This document shows positions 22,792 to 31,251 of a DNA stretch of 33,706 bases, piece after piece. A program made the translations under genes and the position numbers. The DNA is from Streptomyces silvae. Lineage in GTDB: Bacteria > Actinomycetota > Actinomycetes > Streptomycetales > Streptomycetaceae. Under the pieces are notes generated by a model. The model did no database searches and was not told the origin of the DNA. It saw only the letters and a list, made by a program, of their open reading frames with translations. Within the stretch, counting starts at the first letter, position 1. Each line of letters starts with the position of its first letter. The DNA lies in the NCBI RefSeq assembly GCF_016745505.1, contig NZ_JAERUC010000122.1, forward strand, positions 1 to 33,706. Reading direction: 5' to 3'.

Positions 22792-25161
22792 CTAGTCCCT
22801 CAGCAGGTCCGGGACACCGTCCTCGTCCGGCATGTCGCGCTCCCCGGAGACCACGGTGAGCTGCTGCGTCGCACGGGTGAGAGCCACGTACAGCACCCTC
22901 AGCCCCGCCGGGGACTCGTCGGCGATCTCCGCGGGAGAGACCACCACCGTGGCGTCGTACTCCAGCCCCTTCGCCTCCAGGCTGCCCAGCGCCACGACCC
23001 GCTCGCCGAGCTCCTCCAGCCACGTACGGGCCTCGGCGCGGCGGTTCATCGCGACGACCACGCCCACGGTGCCGTCCACCTCCGCGAGGAGCCTGCGGGC
23101 CTCCTCACGGACGGTCGAGGCGAGGTCCCCGCCCCGTACGGTCTCGAAGCGCGGCTCGACCCCTGTCGAGCGGACCGCCGTCGGCGACTCCATGCCGGGC
23201 ATGGCCAGCGCCAGCACCTTGGCCGCGAGCTCGGCGATCTCCGCCGGGTTGCGGTAGTTCACAGTGAGGGTGAACCGGCGCCGCGGCCGGTTGCCGAGCG
23301 CCTCGTCACGGGCGGCGGCCGCCTCGTCCGGGTCCGACCAGGACGACTGCGCCGCGTCACCGACGATCGTCCAGGTCGCGTGCCGGCCGCGGCGCCCGAC
23401 CATCCGCCACTGCATCGGCGTCAGGTCCTGCGCCTCGTCGACGATGACGTGCGCGTACTCGGTGCGCTCCGCCGCCAGCCGCTCGGCCCGCTCCCGCTGC
23501 GTCTCCTCGCGCTGCGGCATCAGCTCCTCCAGACCCGTGAGCTGGTCCAGCGGATCCGCCTCCCGCTGCCGCTTCGGGCGGGCCGGGGTGCCCAGGAGGT
23601 TCTGCAGCTCGTCCAGGAGCGCCACGTCGTGGACGGAGAGCGGGCCCTTGCCGTCCGCGTCCAGCCGCTTCAGCGAACGCGCGAGGCGGCGCACCTCGCC
23701 CTGGTTCAGGATCCGGCGCGCCCATCTGCTCAGCCGCCGCTCGTCGGCCATCGCGGCCAGCACCCCGCGCGGGGTGAGCTCCGGCCACCAGGCGTTCAGG
23801 AAGGTGAGGAACGGGGTCTCGGTGGACACGTCCTCGTCGAACGAGGAGCGCAGCTCAGCGACCAGCCCGGGGTCGGTGTAGCGGCCCCGGCCCGAGGACT
23901 TGTTCCACAGGGCGTCCAGGAGCAGCTTGCGGGCGCGCGGGCGCAGCAGGTTGACCGGTGCCGTGCCGCCGAGGACGTTGTGCCGGATCCGCCGGAGTTC
24001 GTCGGCCTCCAGCTCCACCCGGGCGCCGAAGGCCACCACCCGCAGCCGGGTGGGGGTGCCGGCCTCGGCCGGGGCCTCCCCGAACTCCAGCTGCCCCTCC
24101 TGGGGGGCGGGCCGGGGCGCGGGCTGCTCCAGCGCCCCGCGGGCCGCCTTGCGCAGCACGTGGAGCATCCGGGACGAGCCCTTGATCCGGGCGACGGCCG
24201 GCTCGTCGTAGGTGGTCGCGCCCTCCACCCCGGCGGCCTCGTCGGACAGCGAGCCGACCGCGCGGATCGCGACCTGGCCCTCCTCGCCGAGCGAGGGCAG
24301 CACGCCTTCGGTGTACGCGACGAGGAGCGGGGTCGGCGAGACGACGAGGATGCCGCCCGAGTACCGGCGCCGGTCCTGGTAGAGGAGGTACGCGGCCCGG
24401 TGCAGGGCCACCGCCGTCTTGCCGGTGCCGGGGCCGCCGGAGACCTCCGTGACGGAGGCGGCGGGGGCCCGGATCACCAGGTCCTGCTCGGCCTGGATCG
24501 ACGAGACGATGTCCCGCATCGTGTGGCTGCGGGCCTGGCCCAGCGCGGCCATCAGGGCGCCGTCGCCGATGACGGGCAGCTCCTCGCCCTTCAGCCGGGC
24601 GGTCAGCTCGGGCCGCATCAGGTCGTCCTCCACCCCGAGGACCCTGCGGCCCTTGGAGCGGATGACCCGGCGGCGTACGACCCGGCCGGGGTCCTTGGGC
24701 GTCGAACGGTAGAACGGCGCGGCGGCCGGCGCTCGCCAGTCGATGACCAGCGGCGCGTAGTCGGAGTCGAGTACTCCTATGCGGCCGATGTGGAGGGTCT
24801 CCGCGATCTCGGCCGTGTCGTCCTCCCCCACGGCGTCGTCGGCCGCCTCGACGGAGGTGAAGGCGCCGTCCGGGCCGCGTTCGCCGTCCTTGCCGCGCAG
24901 CAGGTCGATCCGGCCGAAGAGGAAGTCCTCGAACTCACTGTTCAGCCGGTTGAGATGGACACCCGCGCGGAAGACCTGGGCGTCCCTTTCCGCGAGTGCC
25001 CCGGGGGTGCCTACCTGGCCCCGTTTACTGGCGTCCTGCATGAGAAATTCCGCCTCGTCGATCTTCTCTTCGAGACGGCGGTAGACCCGGTCCAGATGTT
25101 CTTGTTCGACACCGATTTCCCGGTCCCGCAACGAATCGACAGCGGCATCCTGCGCGGCCAC
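22792..25161 (-). CDS. HelD-type UvrD/Rep-family helicase-like ATPase
   Basis: A 789-residue superfamily 1 ATPase of the HelD group, which binds RNA polymerase and helps release stalled or inhibited enzyme. An N-terminal coiled-coil arm (residues ~10-80: EQEHLDRVYRRLEEKIDEAE and on) is characteristic of HelD. Walker A is GGPGTGKT (242-249). Walker B is in VIVDEAQDLTPMQW. Motif III-like GDAAQSSW and C-terminal GLEYDATVV and VALTRATQQLTVV are all present. The start is GTG at 25161 with AAGGGGG upstream. Some Streptomyces HelD relatives (HelR) protect polymerase from rifamycins and are preceded by a rifamycin-associated palindrome; I do not see that element in the 84-nt upstream gap. It lies just downstream of the sigma/anti-sigma pair. 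Confidence 0.92.
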   Translation of the reverse strand: MAAQDAAVDSLRDREIGVEQEHLDRVYRRLEEKIDEAEFLMQDASKRGQVGTPGALAERDAQVFRAGVHLNRLNSEFEDFLFGRIDLLRGKDGERGPDGAFTSVEAADDAVGEDDTAEIAETLHIGRIGVLDSDYAPLVIDWRAPAAAPFYRSTPKDPGRVVRRRVIRSKGRRVLGVEDDLMRPELTARLKGEELPVIGDGALMAALGQARSHTMRDIVSSIQAEQDLVIRAPAASVTEVSGGPGTGKTAVALHRAAYLLYQDRRRYSGGILVVSPTPLLVAYTEGVLPSLGEEGQVAIRAVGSLSDEAAGVEGATTYDEPAVARIKGSSRMLHVLRKAARGALEQPAPRPAPQEGQLEFGEAPAEAGTPTRLRVVAFGARVELEADELRRIRHNVLGGTAPVNLLRPRARKLLLDALWNKSSGRGRYTDPGLVAELRSSFDEDVSTETPFLTFLNAWWPELTPRGVLAAMADERRLSRWARRILNQGEVRRLARSLKRLDADGKGPLSVHDVALLDELQNLLGTPARPKRQREADPLDQLTGLEELMPQREETQRERAERLAAERTEYAHVIVDEAQDLTPMQWRMVGRRGRHATWTIVGDAAQSSWSDPDEAAAARDEALGNRPRRRFTLTVNYRNPAEIAELAAKVLALAMPGMESPTAVRSTGVEPRFETVRGGDLASTVREEARRLLAEVDGTVGVVVAMNRRAEARTWLEELGERVVALGSLEAKGLEYDATVVVSPAEIADESPAGLRVLYVALTRATQQLTVVSGERDMPDEDGVPDLLRD

Positions 25162-25245
25162 CGAGGCCCCCTTCTGACGTGCATCGGGCAGCCGTCAACC
25201 GTACGCGAAAGGGGGGCCCGAGCGCACCTGCCGCCCGGATTGCGT

Positions 25246-26112
25246 TTACGCGTCGATCTCCACGAGCCGCTCCCCGTCGAAGGTGCGTACCTCGAAATGG
25301 TCGATGTCCCCGCGCGCCATCGCCGCGCCGCCGTGGACGTACAGAGGGTGCTGTGCGCTCGCGTGGGTGGAATTTTCGATGCCGTATCCCCATTTCGGCA
25401 CGGCCCAGGAGGTGACGACCTCCTCGTCGCCCGACTTGGACACGGCGACCAGACTGCATTTCTGCGGGCCCTTGACGTTCTTCAGTTCCAGGACCGTGTG
25501 CGTGCCCCAGGCCTTGGGCTCCATGCCGACAGTGGCGTCGACCCGGGTGACGGGATCGGTCGCGCTCAGCTTCTCCGGCATGTGGTGGAAGAAGGCGTCC
25601 TCGGCGGGGCTCGTGGGATGCGGGTCGGCCGCCTCGACCTGCCGGCCCCGGTCCTCGCCGGCCGTGGCGGTCACCGCGACCACCGGACCGCCGATCACGA
25701 GGACGGCCGCCGCGGCGATCAGATACCGGGTGCGCCTGCGCCGCTGCGCGCGCTTGCGTGCCACCTCGTCGACGAGACCGTCCAGCAGCCGGGGCGCGGG
25801 GGGCTCCGGGACGTGCGGGACCGGGCGCGCGCCCGGCACGGCGGCCGGTGACTCCGCGAGCATCGCCAGCATGGGCTCCATCCCGGTGAACTCGTCGAGA
25901 TGGGCGGCGCACAGCGCGCAGCCGGCCAGATGGGCCTCGAAGGCGCTCGCCTCGGCGTCGTCGAGGATGCCCAGCACATAGGCGCCGGCGGCGTCGTGCG
26001 CCTCGTCCTGCGCGGGGAACCCGAAGGGGTCGCCCGGAGGGTCCGGTGGGCCCGAGGAGTGCCGGGGACCGGCGGGGCGGGGCCCGAAGGGCTGCCATTC
26101 CTGGTCGCTCAT
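25246..26112 (-). CDS. Zinc-binding transmembrane anti-sigma factor (RsuA/RskA-like)
   Basis: A 288-residue membrane anti-sigma factor. The N-terminal cytoplasmic zinc-binding anti-sigma domain has H61-x3-C65-x2-C68 (HLAGCALC), with H39 as a likely fourth ligand. A basic stretch (RKRAQRRRRTRY) leads into a single TM segment at about 130-150. The rest (~135 residues) is extracytoplasmic and resembles the RskA C-terminal domain. It should hold the ECF sigma factor encoded immediately upstream (4-nt ATGA overlap) inactive at the membrane until a signal triggers release or proteolysis. ATG at 26112 is chosen; the longer open frame runs into the sigma gene. By order, it corresponds to RsuA of S. 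coelicolor as I recall it. Confidence 0.9.
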   Translation of the reverse strand: MSDQEWQPFGPRPAGPRHSSGPPDPPGDPFGFPAQDEAHDAAGAYVLGILDDAEASAFEAHLAGCALCAAHLDEFTGMEPMLAMLAESPAAVPGARPVPHVPEPPAPRLLDGLVDEVARKRAQRRRRTRYLIAAAAVLVIGGPVVAVTATAGEDRGRQVEAADPHPTSPAEDAFFHHMPEKLSATDPVTRVDATVGMEPKAWGTHTVLELKNVKGPQKCSLVAVSKSGDEEVVTSWAVPKWGYGIENSTHASAQHPLYVHGGAAMARGDIDHFEVRTFDGERLVEIDA

Positions 26113-26696
26113 GCCGTGATCCCCCTCTCCTCGAGTGCGAGCTTCATGGAACGGAGTGCGTAGAACACCCGGGACCGCACGGTCCCGCTGGGGATGCCGA
26201 GCACCTCCGCGGCCTCGTTGACCGTACGGCCTCTGAAGTAGGTCTCGACCAATGCTTCCCGGTGGGCCGGGGTCAAATCGTCGAGGGCGTCGGAGAGCGT
26301 CATCAGCCACAGCGCCTTGTCGATCTCGTCCTCCGCGGGGATGACCTCCAGCGGCGACGGATCGACCTCACGCGGCCGGGCCTGCCGGCTGCGGTGGGCG
26401 TCGATGACGATGCGCCGGGCGACCGTCACCAGCCAGGGGCGGACGGAGCCGGTGGCCCGGTTGAGCGAACCGGCGTTCTTCCAGGCACGGATGAGCGTCT
26501 CCTGCACCACGTCCTCGGCCCGCTGGCGGTCACCCGCGACGAGACGGAGTACGTAGGCGAGCAGCGGCCCGGCGTGTTCGCGGTAAAGCGCCCGCATCAG
26601 CTCCTCGTCGGGGACGGCGGAGGCGGGACGGGGCGGTGCACCGCGATGTCGAGCCCTGTGCGGACGGTCATCGGCCACGGCCGCATCCTTGCGCAC
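26109..26696 (-). CDS. ECF RNA polymerase sigma factor (sigU-like)
   Basis: A 195-residue extracytoplasmic-function sigma factor. Region 2 is LLAYVLRLVAGDRQRAEDVV followed by QETLIRAWKN, with the -10 recognition part in VRPWLVTVARRIVIDAHRSR. Region 4, which reads the -35 element, is LTPAHREALVETYFRGRTVN then EAAEVLGIPSGTVRSRVFYA. An N-terminal basic extension (~1-28) precedes region 2. The GTG start at 26696 has GGGAGG 5 nt upstream. The next gene is its anti-sigma factor, overlapping by 4 nt. Order and partner type match SigU/RsuA of S. coelicolor and the SigL/RslA pair of M. tuberculosis. The target promoters cannot be read from here. Confidence 0.92.
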   Translation of the reverse strand: MRKDAAVADDRPHRARHRGAPPRPASAVPDEELMRALYREHAGPLLAYVLRLVAGDRQRAEDVVQETLIRAWKNAGSLNRATGSVRPWLVTVARRIVIDAHRSRQARPREVDPSPLEVIPAEDEIDKALWLMTLSDALDDLTPAHREALVETYFRGRTVNEAAEVLGIPSGTVRSRVFYALRSMKLALEERGITA

Positions 26697-26826
26697 CCGA
26701 ACCTCCCGGTCGAGACCCTGTCGAGCTCTGTGGCCATCGGTACGGAAGCGGGCGCGGGTTCATTCAACGATCGGGCAACTTTCTTTTCCCGCAGACCATT
26801 TGGGACCGGTTGCCGTCCTCACGGCG

Positions 26827-27420
26827 TCATGTCACCGCCCTGACGCGGCGCCGGTGGCGGGCCACCCGCTCCCGGTTGCCGCAGACCTCGCTGGAGCACC
26901 AGCGGCGCCGCCGGCCCCGCGAGGTGTCCAGGTAGAGCCGCCGGCAGGCATCGCCCTCGCACCGGCGCAGCCCCGCCCGCGCGACCGGGTCGGTCAGCAG
27001 GTCGACGGCGTCCCGGGCCACCGCGGCGAGCAGCTCCCCGCACCCCGGGTCGGCGATCGGCGCCCGCACGAGGGCCCCGCCGTGGTCCCGTACGGCGCGC
27101 AGTCCCGGCGGGGCGCCCGCCGCCAGCGTGTTGACGCGTTCCAGCGAGTTGTCGGCGTTCCCGCCGGTCAGTTGGGCCGACATCAGCCGGTCGATTCCCG
27201 TACGCAACTGCCGGAAGCGCGCCACCCAGGTCTCGTCGACGGCCCCCAGCGGGGTCCCGTACGGAACCAGCCGGGAGGCCACCAGCCACTCGGCGAGACG
27301 CGCGGGGCGGTCCAGCCGCTCGTACGCCCCGGAGGCCGGCCCGGTCGCCACCAGGTCCAGACAGACACGCCCCGGGTCGAACCGCCGGTCGTACACGCCC
27401 GTGCCCGTACCCGCCGCCAT
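26827..27420 (-). CDS. CGNR zinc-finger protein, probable transcription regulator
   Basis: A 197-residue protein. The N-terminal ~140 residues are of the ABATE type (FDPGRVCLDLVATG and RLAEWLVASRLVP, then the RLMSAQLTGGNADN region), thought to sense a small molecule. The C-terminal zinc finger has C154, C159, C175 and C180 and the signature CGNR (180-183) in a strongly basic stretch (RGRRRRW, ERVARHRRR), so it should bind nucleic acid. ATG at 27420 is chosen by homology to the usual start; an open frame continues to 27504. It is upstream of the sigma gene by 130 nt and divergent from a GNAT gene. Targets are unknown. Confidence 0.88.
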   Translation of the reverse strand: MAAGTGTGVYDRRFDPGRVCLDLVATGPASGAYERLDRPARLAEWLVASRLVPYGTPLGAVDETWVARFRQLRTGIDRLMSAQLTGGNADNSLERVNTLAAGAPPGLRAVRDHGGALVRAPIADPGCGELLAAVARDAVDLLTDPVARAGLRRCEGDACRRLYLDTSRGRRRRWCSSEVCGNRERVARHRRRVRAVT

Positions 27421-27521
27421 GAGCCTGCCACCGCCTCGGGGGTCCTCCGGTGAGTCACCCCCAGAGTGCCCGCATCCGGCCCGGCCCGGAACCCCTGCGG
27501 ACACCGCCGTACCGTGTCCGC

Positions 27522-28127
27522 ATGAACGACGCCACGGTCACGCTGACGGCCGGTGCCCTGCTCCTGCGCCCCTGGCGGCGGGACGACATACCGGCGCTGC
27601 TCTCGGCGTACGACGATCCCGCGATGCGGCGGTGGCTGCGGACGCAGGTCTCCGACGCCGGGGAGGCGGAGCGCTGGATGACCGTGCAGGAGGAGGGGTG
27701 GGTGTCCGGCAGGCGGTTCAGCTTCGCGGTGACCGACACGGCCGCTCAGGGGGAACTCGTCGGCAACCTCGCGCTGAACCGTCCCGGCCCCGGGGCGGAG
27801 AGCGCCCAGGCCGGTTACTGGACGACGGCCTCGGCGCGCGGCCGGGGAGTGGCCGCGCGCGCCCTCGGGGCGCTCACCGACTGGGCGTTCGCCACGCTCG
27901 CGGAGGACGGGCTGAGACGCCTGGACCTGTTCCACGGGACCGGCAACGAGGCGTCCTGCCGGGTCGCCGAGAAGTCCGGCTTCCCCCTGGCCGAGCTCGT
28001 CCCCGCCCGGCCACCGCGCTACCTCATGGGCGGCCACCGGCACTCCCGGGAGGCACCGCTCAGCGCTGCGGCGGGCCGTCGTGGAGGATGCGCTGGAACA
28101 TCCGGTGGTCCTGCCAGGCGCCGTTGA
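27522..28127 (+). CDS. GNAT-family N-acetyltransferase (RimJ/RimL type)
   Basis: A 201-residue acetyltransferase starting at ATG 27522. RimJ/RimL landmarks are LLLRPWRRDDIPALLSAYDD near the start and the acetyl-CoA motif ARGRGVAARALGALTDWAFA, then NEASCRVAEKSGFPLAEL. The substrate may be a protein N-terminus or a small amine; the sequence does not decide. An upstream GTG-type extension to 27450 lacks family similarity. The last ~22 codons (SAAAGRRGGCAGTSGGPARR and the end) overlap the tail of the opposite-strand GNAT gene by 68 nt and look like read-through sequence beyond the domain. Confidence 0.88.
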   Translation: MNDATVTLTAGALLLRPWRRDDIPALLSAYDDPAMRRWLRTQVSDAGEAERWMTVQEEGWVSGRRFSFAVTDTAAQGELVGNLALNRPGPGAESAQAGYWTTASARGRGVAARALGALTDWAFATLAEDGLRRLDLFHGTGNEASCRVAEKSGFPLAELVPARPPRYLMGGHRHSREAPLSAAAGRRGGCAGTSGGPARRR

Positions 28128-28623
28128 TGTGCAGATAGCGCGGGGCCGTTCCGTACAGCTCGAATCCGCACTTCGCCAGGACCCGCTGCGAGGCCGCGTT
28201 GTCCAGGACCGTCCCGGCCTCGATCCGGTGCAGGCCGAGGCCGTCGCGGGCCAGTTCGCAGACCCGGGTGACGGCGGCCGTGGCCAGGCCCCGGCCGGCC
28301 CGGTCGACATCGATCCAGTAGCCGAGCCGGGCGTTGCGGAACACCCCGCGTTCGATGGAGTTGAGCGTCATCGCCCCCACGACCCGGTCCTCGTCGTCGG
28401 CCAGCGCCCAGGGCATCGCGCGCCCCGCGTCGCGGTCCGCGAGCAGCGCGGTCAGCCGCTGGTGCTGGCCCTCGGGGGTGTAGTACGCCTCGGGGCGCAC
28501 GGGGTCCCAGCGCCGCATGTACGCGCGGCTGCGGGTCAGGGTGCCCGCGAACGACCCGGCGTCGTCGAGGGTCACGGGCCTCAGCCGGACACCGTCGGTC
28601 AGGGGATGGCTGTCGTTGATCAT
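28060..28623 (-). CDS. GNAT-family N-acetyltransferase (RimJ/RimL type)
   Basis: A 187-residue acetyltransferase from ATG 28623 (MINDSHPLTDGVRLRPVTLD). The acetyl-CoA loop is VDRAGRGLATAAVTRVCELA, followed by the typical HRIEAGTVLDNAASQRVLAK and CGFELYGTAPRYLHINGAWQ, ending with HRMFQRIL. It closely fits ribosomal-protein-alanine-type acetyltransferases, though the target is unproven. The start is 20 nt after the stop of the NnaR-like gene, so co-transcription with that gene is likely. A longer open frame up to 29424 is only the shadow of that gene. Its 3' end overlaps the convergent GNAT gene by 68 nt. Confidence 0.9.
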   Translation of the reverse strand: MINDSHPLTDGVRLRPVTLDDAGSFAGTLTRSRAYMRRWDPVRPEAYYTPEGQHQRLTALLADRDAGRAMPWALADDEDRVVGAMTLNSIERGVFRNARLGYWIDVDRAGRGLATAAVTRVCELARDGLGLHRIEAGTVLDNAASQRVLAKCGFELYGTAPRYLHINGAWQDHRMFQRILHDGPPQR

Positions 28624-28643
28624 CCCCGCACCGTAGCGGCCCG

Positions 28644-29789
28644 TCAGGAACCGTCGTACTTGGTGTCCGCCGAGGGGTCCAGCGCCAGCCGGTAGCCGCG
28701 CTTGACGACCGTCTGGATCAGCCGCGGCGCCCCCAGCGCCGTACGCAGCCGGGCCATCGCCGTCTCCACCGCGTGCTCGTCGCTGCCGCTGCCCGGCAGG
28801 GCGCGCAGCAGGTCGGCGCGGGCGACCACCCAGCCCGGCCTGCGGGCCAGCGTGTGCAGCAGCGCCATGCCCGCCGGGGGCACCGGGCGCAGGGCCCCGT
28901 CGACCAGCACGGCGTGCCCGCGGATCTCGACCTGGTGGCCCGCGACGGGGAGCGTACGGGCCCGGGCGGGCAGCTGGGCGCAGAGGACCTGGACGAGCGG
29001 GCCCAGCCGGAAGCGCTCCGGCTGGACGGTGTCGATGCCCTTGGCCTGGAGGGGCAGGGCCGTGACCGGTCCCACGCAGGCGGAGACGACATCGTGGCTC
29101 AGGGCGTCCAGCACCTCCGGGAGCATGCCGCGGGCCTCCGCCCGGTTCAGGTAGGAGGCGGCGGCGGGCGCGCTGGTGAAGGTGAGGGCGTCCAGGCCGC
29201 GGGCGACGGTGACGTCCAGCATGCGGTCGAGCGGGGCGATGTCCTCCGGGGGCATCCACCGGTAGACCGGTACGCCGACGACCTCGGCGCCCGCCGCGCG
29301 GAGCGACTCGACGAAGCCGGGCAGGGGTTCGCCGTGCAGCTGGAGGGCGACCCGGCGGCCGGAGACACCCTCGCCCAGCAGCCGGTCGAGGACCTCGGCC
29401 ATCGACTCCGACTGCGGTGACCACGCCTCGGTGAGCCCGGCCGCCCGGATGGCGCCCTTGACCTTGGGGCCGCGGGCGAGCAGCTCGACCCCCTGGAGCA
29501 GTTCGAGGAGCCGGTCACCGATGCCCCAGCCGTCCGCGGCCTCCACCCAGCCCCTGAAGCCGATGGCGGTGGTCGCGATCACGACGTCGGGCGCGTGGTC
29601 GATCAGTTCCTTGGTGGCGGCGAGGAGTTCGCTGTCGTCCGCGAGCGGAACGATCCGCAGTGCGGGCGCGTGCAGGACCGCGGCGCCCCTGCGCGTGAGG
29701 AGCGTCCCGAGCTCCTCCGCGCGACGGGCTGCGGTCACCCCGACCGTGAAGCCCGCCAGGGGCCCGTGCTGTGCGTCGTCGTCGTGCAT
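28644..29789 (-). CDS. nnaR: NnaR-like regulator: uroporphyrinogen-III synthase fold plus winged-helix domain
   Basis: A 381-residue two-part protein. Residues ~10-270 have the HemD (uroporphyrinogen-III synthase) fold: FTVGVTAARRAEELGTLLTR, VVIATTAIGFRGWVEA, LTFTSAPAAASYL and CVGPVTALPLQAKGI. Residues ~285-372 are an OmpR-type winged helix (VDGALRPVPPAGMALLHTLA, the VVARADLLRALPG segment, HAVETAMARLRTALG, VVKRGYRL). This architecture is that of NnaR of S. coelicolor and Rv0260c of M. tuberculosis, regulators of nitrate/nitrite assimilation that work with GlnR, rather than of a plain heme enzyme. The NarK gene immediately upstream supports this. An inverted repeat sits 49-80 nt upstream of the start. 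Any enzymatic activity is uncertain. Confidence 0.85.
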   Translation of the reverse strand: MHDDDAQHGPLAGFTVGVTAARRAEELGTLLTRRGAAVLHAPALRIVPLADDSELLAATKELIDHAPDVVIATTAIGFRGWVEAADGWGIGDRLLELLQGVELLARGPKVKGAIRAAGLTEAWSPQSESMAEVLDRLLGEGVSGRRVALQLHGEPLPGFVESLRAAGAEVVGVPVYRWMPPEDIAPLDRMLDVTVARGLDALTFTSAPAAASYLNRAEARGMLPEVLDALSHDVVSACVGPVTALPLQAKGIDTVQPERFRLGPLVQVLCAQLPARARTLPVAGHQVEIRGHAVLVDGALRPVPPAGMALLHTLARRPGWVVARADLLRALPGSGSDEHAVETAMARLRTALGAPRLIQTVVKRGYRLALDPSADTKYDGS

Positions 29790-29837
29790 GGCGTGATACC
29801 CGGCTCTCGTCCCGCTGTTGCTCGATGATGCGGAGGA

Positions 29838-29869
29838 CCGAGACTGTCAATCCTGCGTGACAGTCTCGG
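29838..29869. promoter_or_regulatory. 12-bp inverted repeat between narK-like and nnaR-like genes
   Basis: CCGAGACTGTCA (29838-29849) and TGACAGTCTCGG (29858-29869) pair perfectly around an 8-nt loop in the 130-nt gap. It could be the terminator of the NarK gene (51 nt past its stop, no U-tract) or an operator for the regulator gene, with TGTCA/TGACA half-sites. Confidence 0.45.
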
Positions 29870-29919
29870 TTCTCCTGTATTTCCCGCCCGTTACGTCGTA
29901 CGACGCGCTGCGGCCGTCC

Positions 29920-31251
29920 TCACACCTCGGCATAGCTGAGCTGGGGCTTCGCGGCCACCGCCTCGGTACGCCGAAGGTATACCGCCCACGTGAGGGTGAA
30001 GCAGACGGCGTAGAAGCCGAGGAAGCACCAGAAGGCGGCTGTTCCGGCGCCCGAGGTGGCGAAGGACTGGCGGAACGCGAGGTTGATCGCGAGACCGCCC
30101 AGGGCCCCGACCGCCCCGATGAGCCCCATGGCCGCCCCGGAGAGCCGGCGCCCGTACGCCGTCGCCTCCTCAGCGCCCAGGCCCTTGGCGACGCCCTGCG
30201 CGTGGAAGATGCCCGGGATCATCTTGAACGTGGAGCCGTTGCCCAGCCCCGTCAGCACGAACAGCGCGATGAAGCCGACGAGGAACACGGGCAGCGACTC
30301 GATGCCCGAGGCGTACACGACGACACCGGTCGCGGCGGCCATGGCCGCGAAGGTCCACAGGGTGATCCGGGCGCCGCCGTACCGGTCGGCGAGCCGGCCG
30401 CCCACGGGCCGGATCACGGAACCGAGCAGGGGGCCGATGAAGGTGAGCGAGGCGGCCTGGAGCGGGGTCCGGCCGAACTGGGTCTGGAGGACCAGCCCGA
30501 AGGCGAAGCTGTAGCCGATGAACGAGCCGAAGGTGCCGATGTAGAGCACCGACATGATCCAGGTGTGCGGCTCGCGCACGGCCTGGAGCGCCGCCCCGGT
30601 GTCGTTCCGGACGGGCCGGAGGTTGTCCATCCCGAGCGCGGCGCCGAGCGCGGCGACGACGATCAGCGGGACGTAGACGCCGAGCACGATCCGCGGGTGC
30701 GCGGCGCCCGCCGTGCCGATCACCAGCAGACCGACGAGCTGGACCACCGGGACGCCGATGTTGCCGCCGCCGGCGTTGAGTCCGAGCGCCCAGCCCTTCT
30801 CGCGCAGCGGGAAGAAGGCGTTGATGTTCGTCATCGACGAGGCGAAGTTGCCGCCCCCGATGCCGGTGAGCGCGGCGACCACGAGGAACGTCGTGTACGA
30901 GGTGCCGGGCTCCATCACCCAGAAGGCGGCGAGGGTCGGCAGCAGCAGCGACAGCGCGCTGACGACGGTCCAGTTGCGCCCGCCGAACAGCGCGACCGCG
31001 AAGGTGTACGGCACCCGGACGAAGGCGCCGACCAGGGTGGCCGTGGAGATCAGGAAGAACTTCCCCGCCGGGTCGACGCCGTACTCCGGCCCCATGAACA
31101 GGACCATGACGGACCACAGGGACCAGACCGAGAACCCGATGTGCTCGGAGAGCACGGAGAACCACAGGTTGCGCCGGGCCACCCGCTCGCCCGACTCCCG
31201 CCAGAAGACGTCGTCCTCCGGCTCCCACTGCTCGATCCAACGACCGGCCAT
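29920..31251 (-). CDS. NarK-type nitrate/nitrite MFS transporter
   Basis: A 443-residue major facilitator with about 12 TM segments. Nitrate signatures are GGGNFASSMTNINAFFP (132-148) and, in the second half, TGLGNGSTFKMIP. Substrate-binding arginines are likely R79 (FVRVPY) and R281/R286 (IRPVGGRLADR), matching NarK R89 and R305 by position. It imports nitrate and/or exports nitrite. ATG at 31251 is preferred over GTG 31254 because GGAGG lies 6 nt before the ATG. It is next to the NnaR-like regulator on the same strand, suggesting a nitrogen-assimilation pair; GlnR control is plausible, but I could only find a weak half-site upstream (31305-31330). Confidence 0.93.
   Translation of the reverse strand: MAGRWIEQWEPEDDVFWRESGERVARRNLWFSVLSEHIGFSVWSLWSVMVLFMGPEYGVDPAGKFFLISTATLVGAFVRVPYTFAVALFGGRNWTVVSALSLLLPTLAAFWVMEPGTSYTTFLVVAALTGIGGGNFASSMTNINAFFPLREKGWALGLNAGGGNIGVPVVQLVGLLVIGTAGAAHPRIVLGVYVPLIVVAALGAALGMDNLRPVRNDTGAALQAVREPHTWIMSVLYIGTFGSFIGYSFAFGLVLQTQFGRTPLQAASLTFIGPLLGSVIRPVGGRLADRYGGARITLWTFAAMAAATGVVVYASGIESLPVFLVGFIALFVLTGLGNGSTFKMIPGIFHAQGVAKGLGAEEATAYGRRLSGAAMGLIGAVGALGGLAINLAFRQSFATSGAGTAAFWCFLGFYAVCFTLTWAVYLRRTEAVAAKPQLSYAEV

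Noticed and set aside
25162..25245. Rifamycin-associated element upstream of the HelD-type gene
   Set aside because: I looked for the GGGGCTTGC/GCAAG-type palindrome reported before some rifamycin-response genes and saw none in this gap.
22648..25851. 1067-codon plus-strand open frame opposite the helicase
   Set aside because: The longest frame in the window, but without domains and with repetitive Arg/Gly/Val composition; the opposite strand encodes all helicase motifs.
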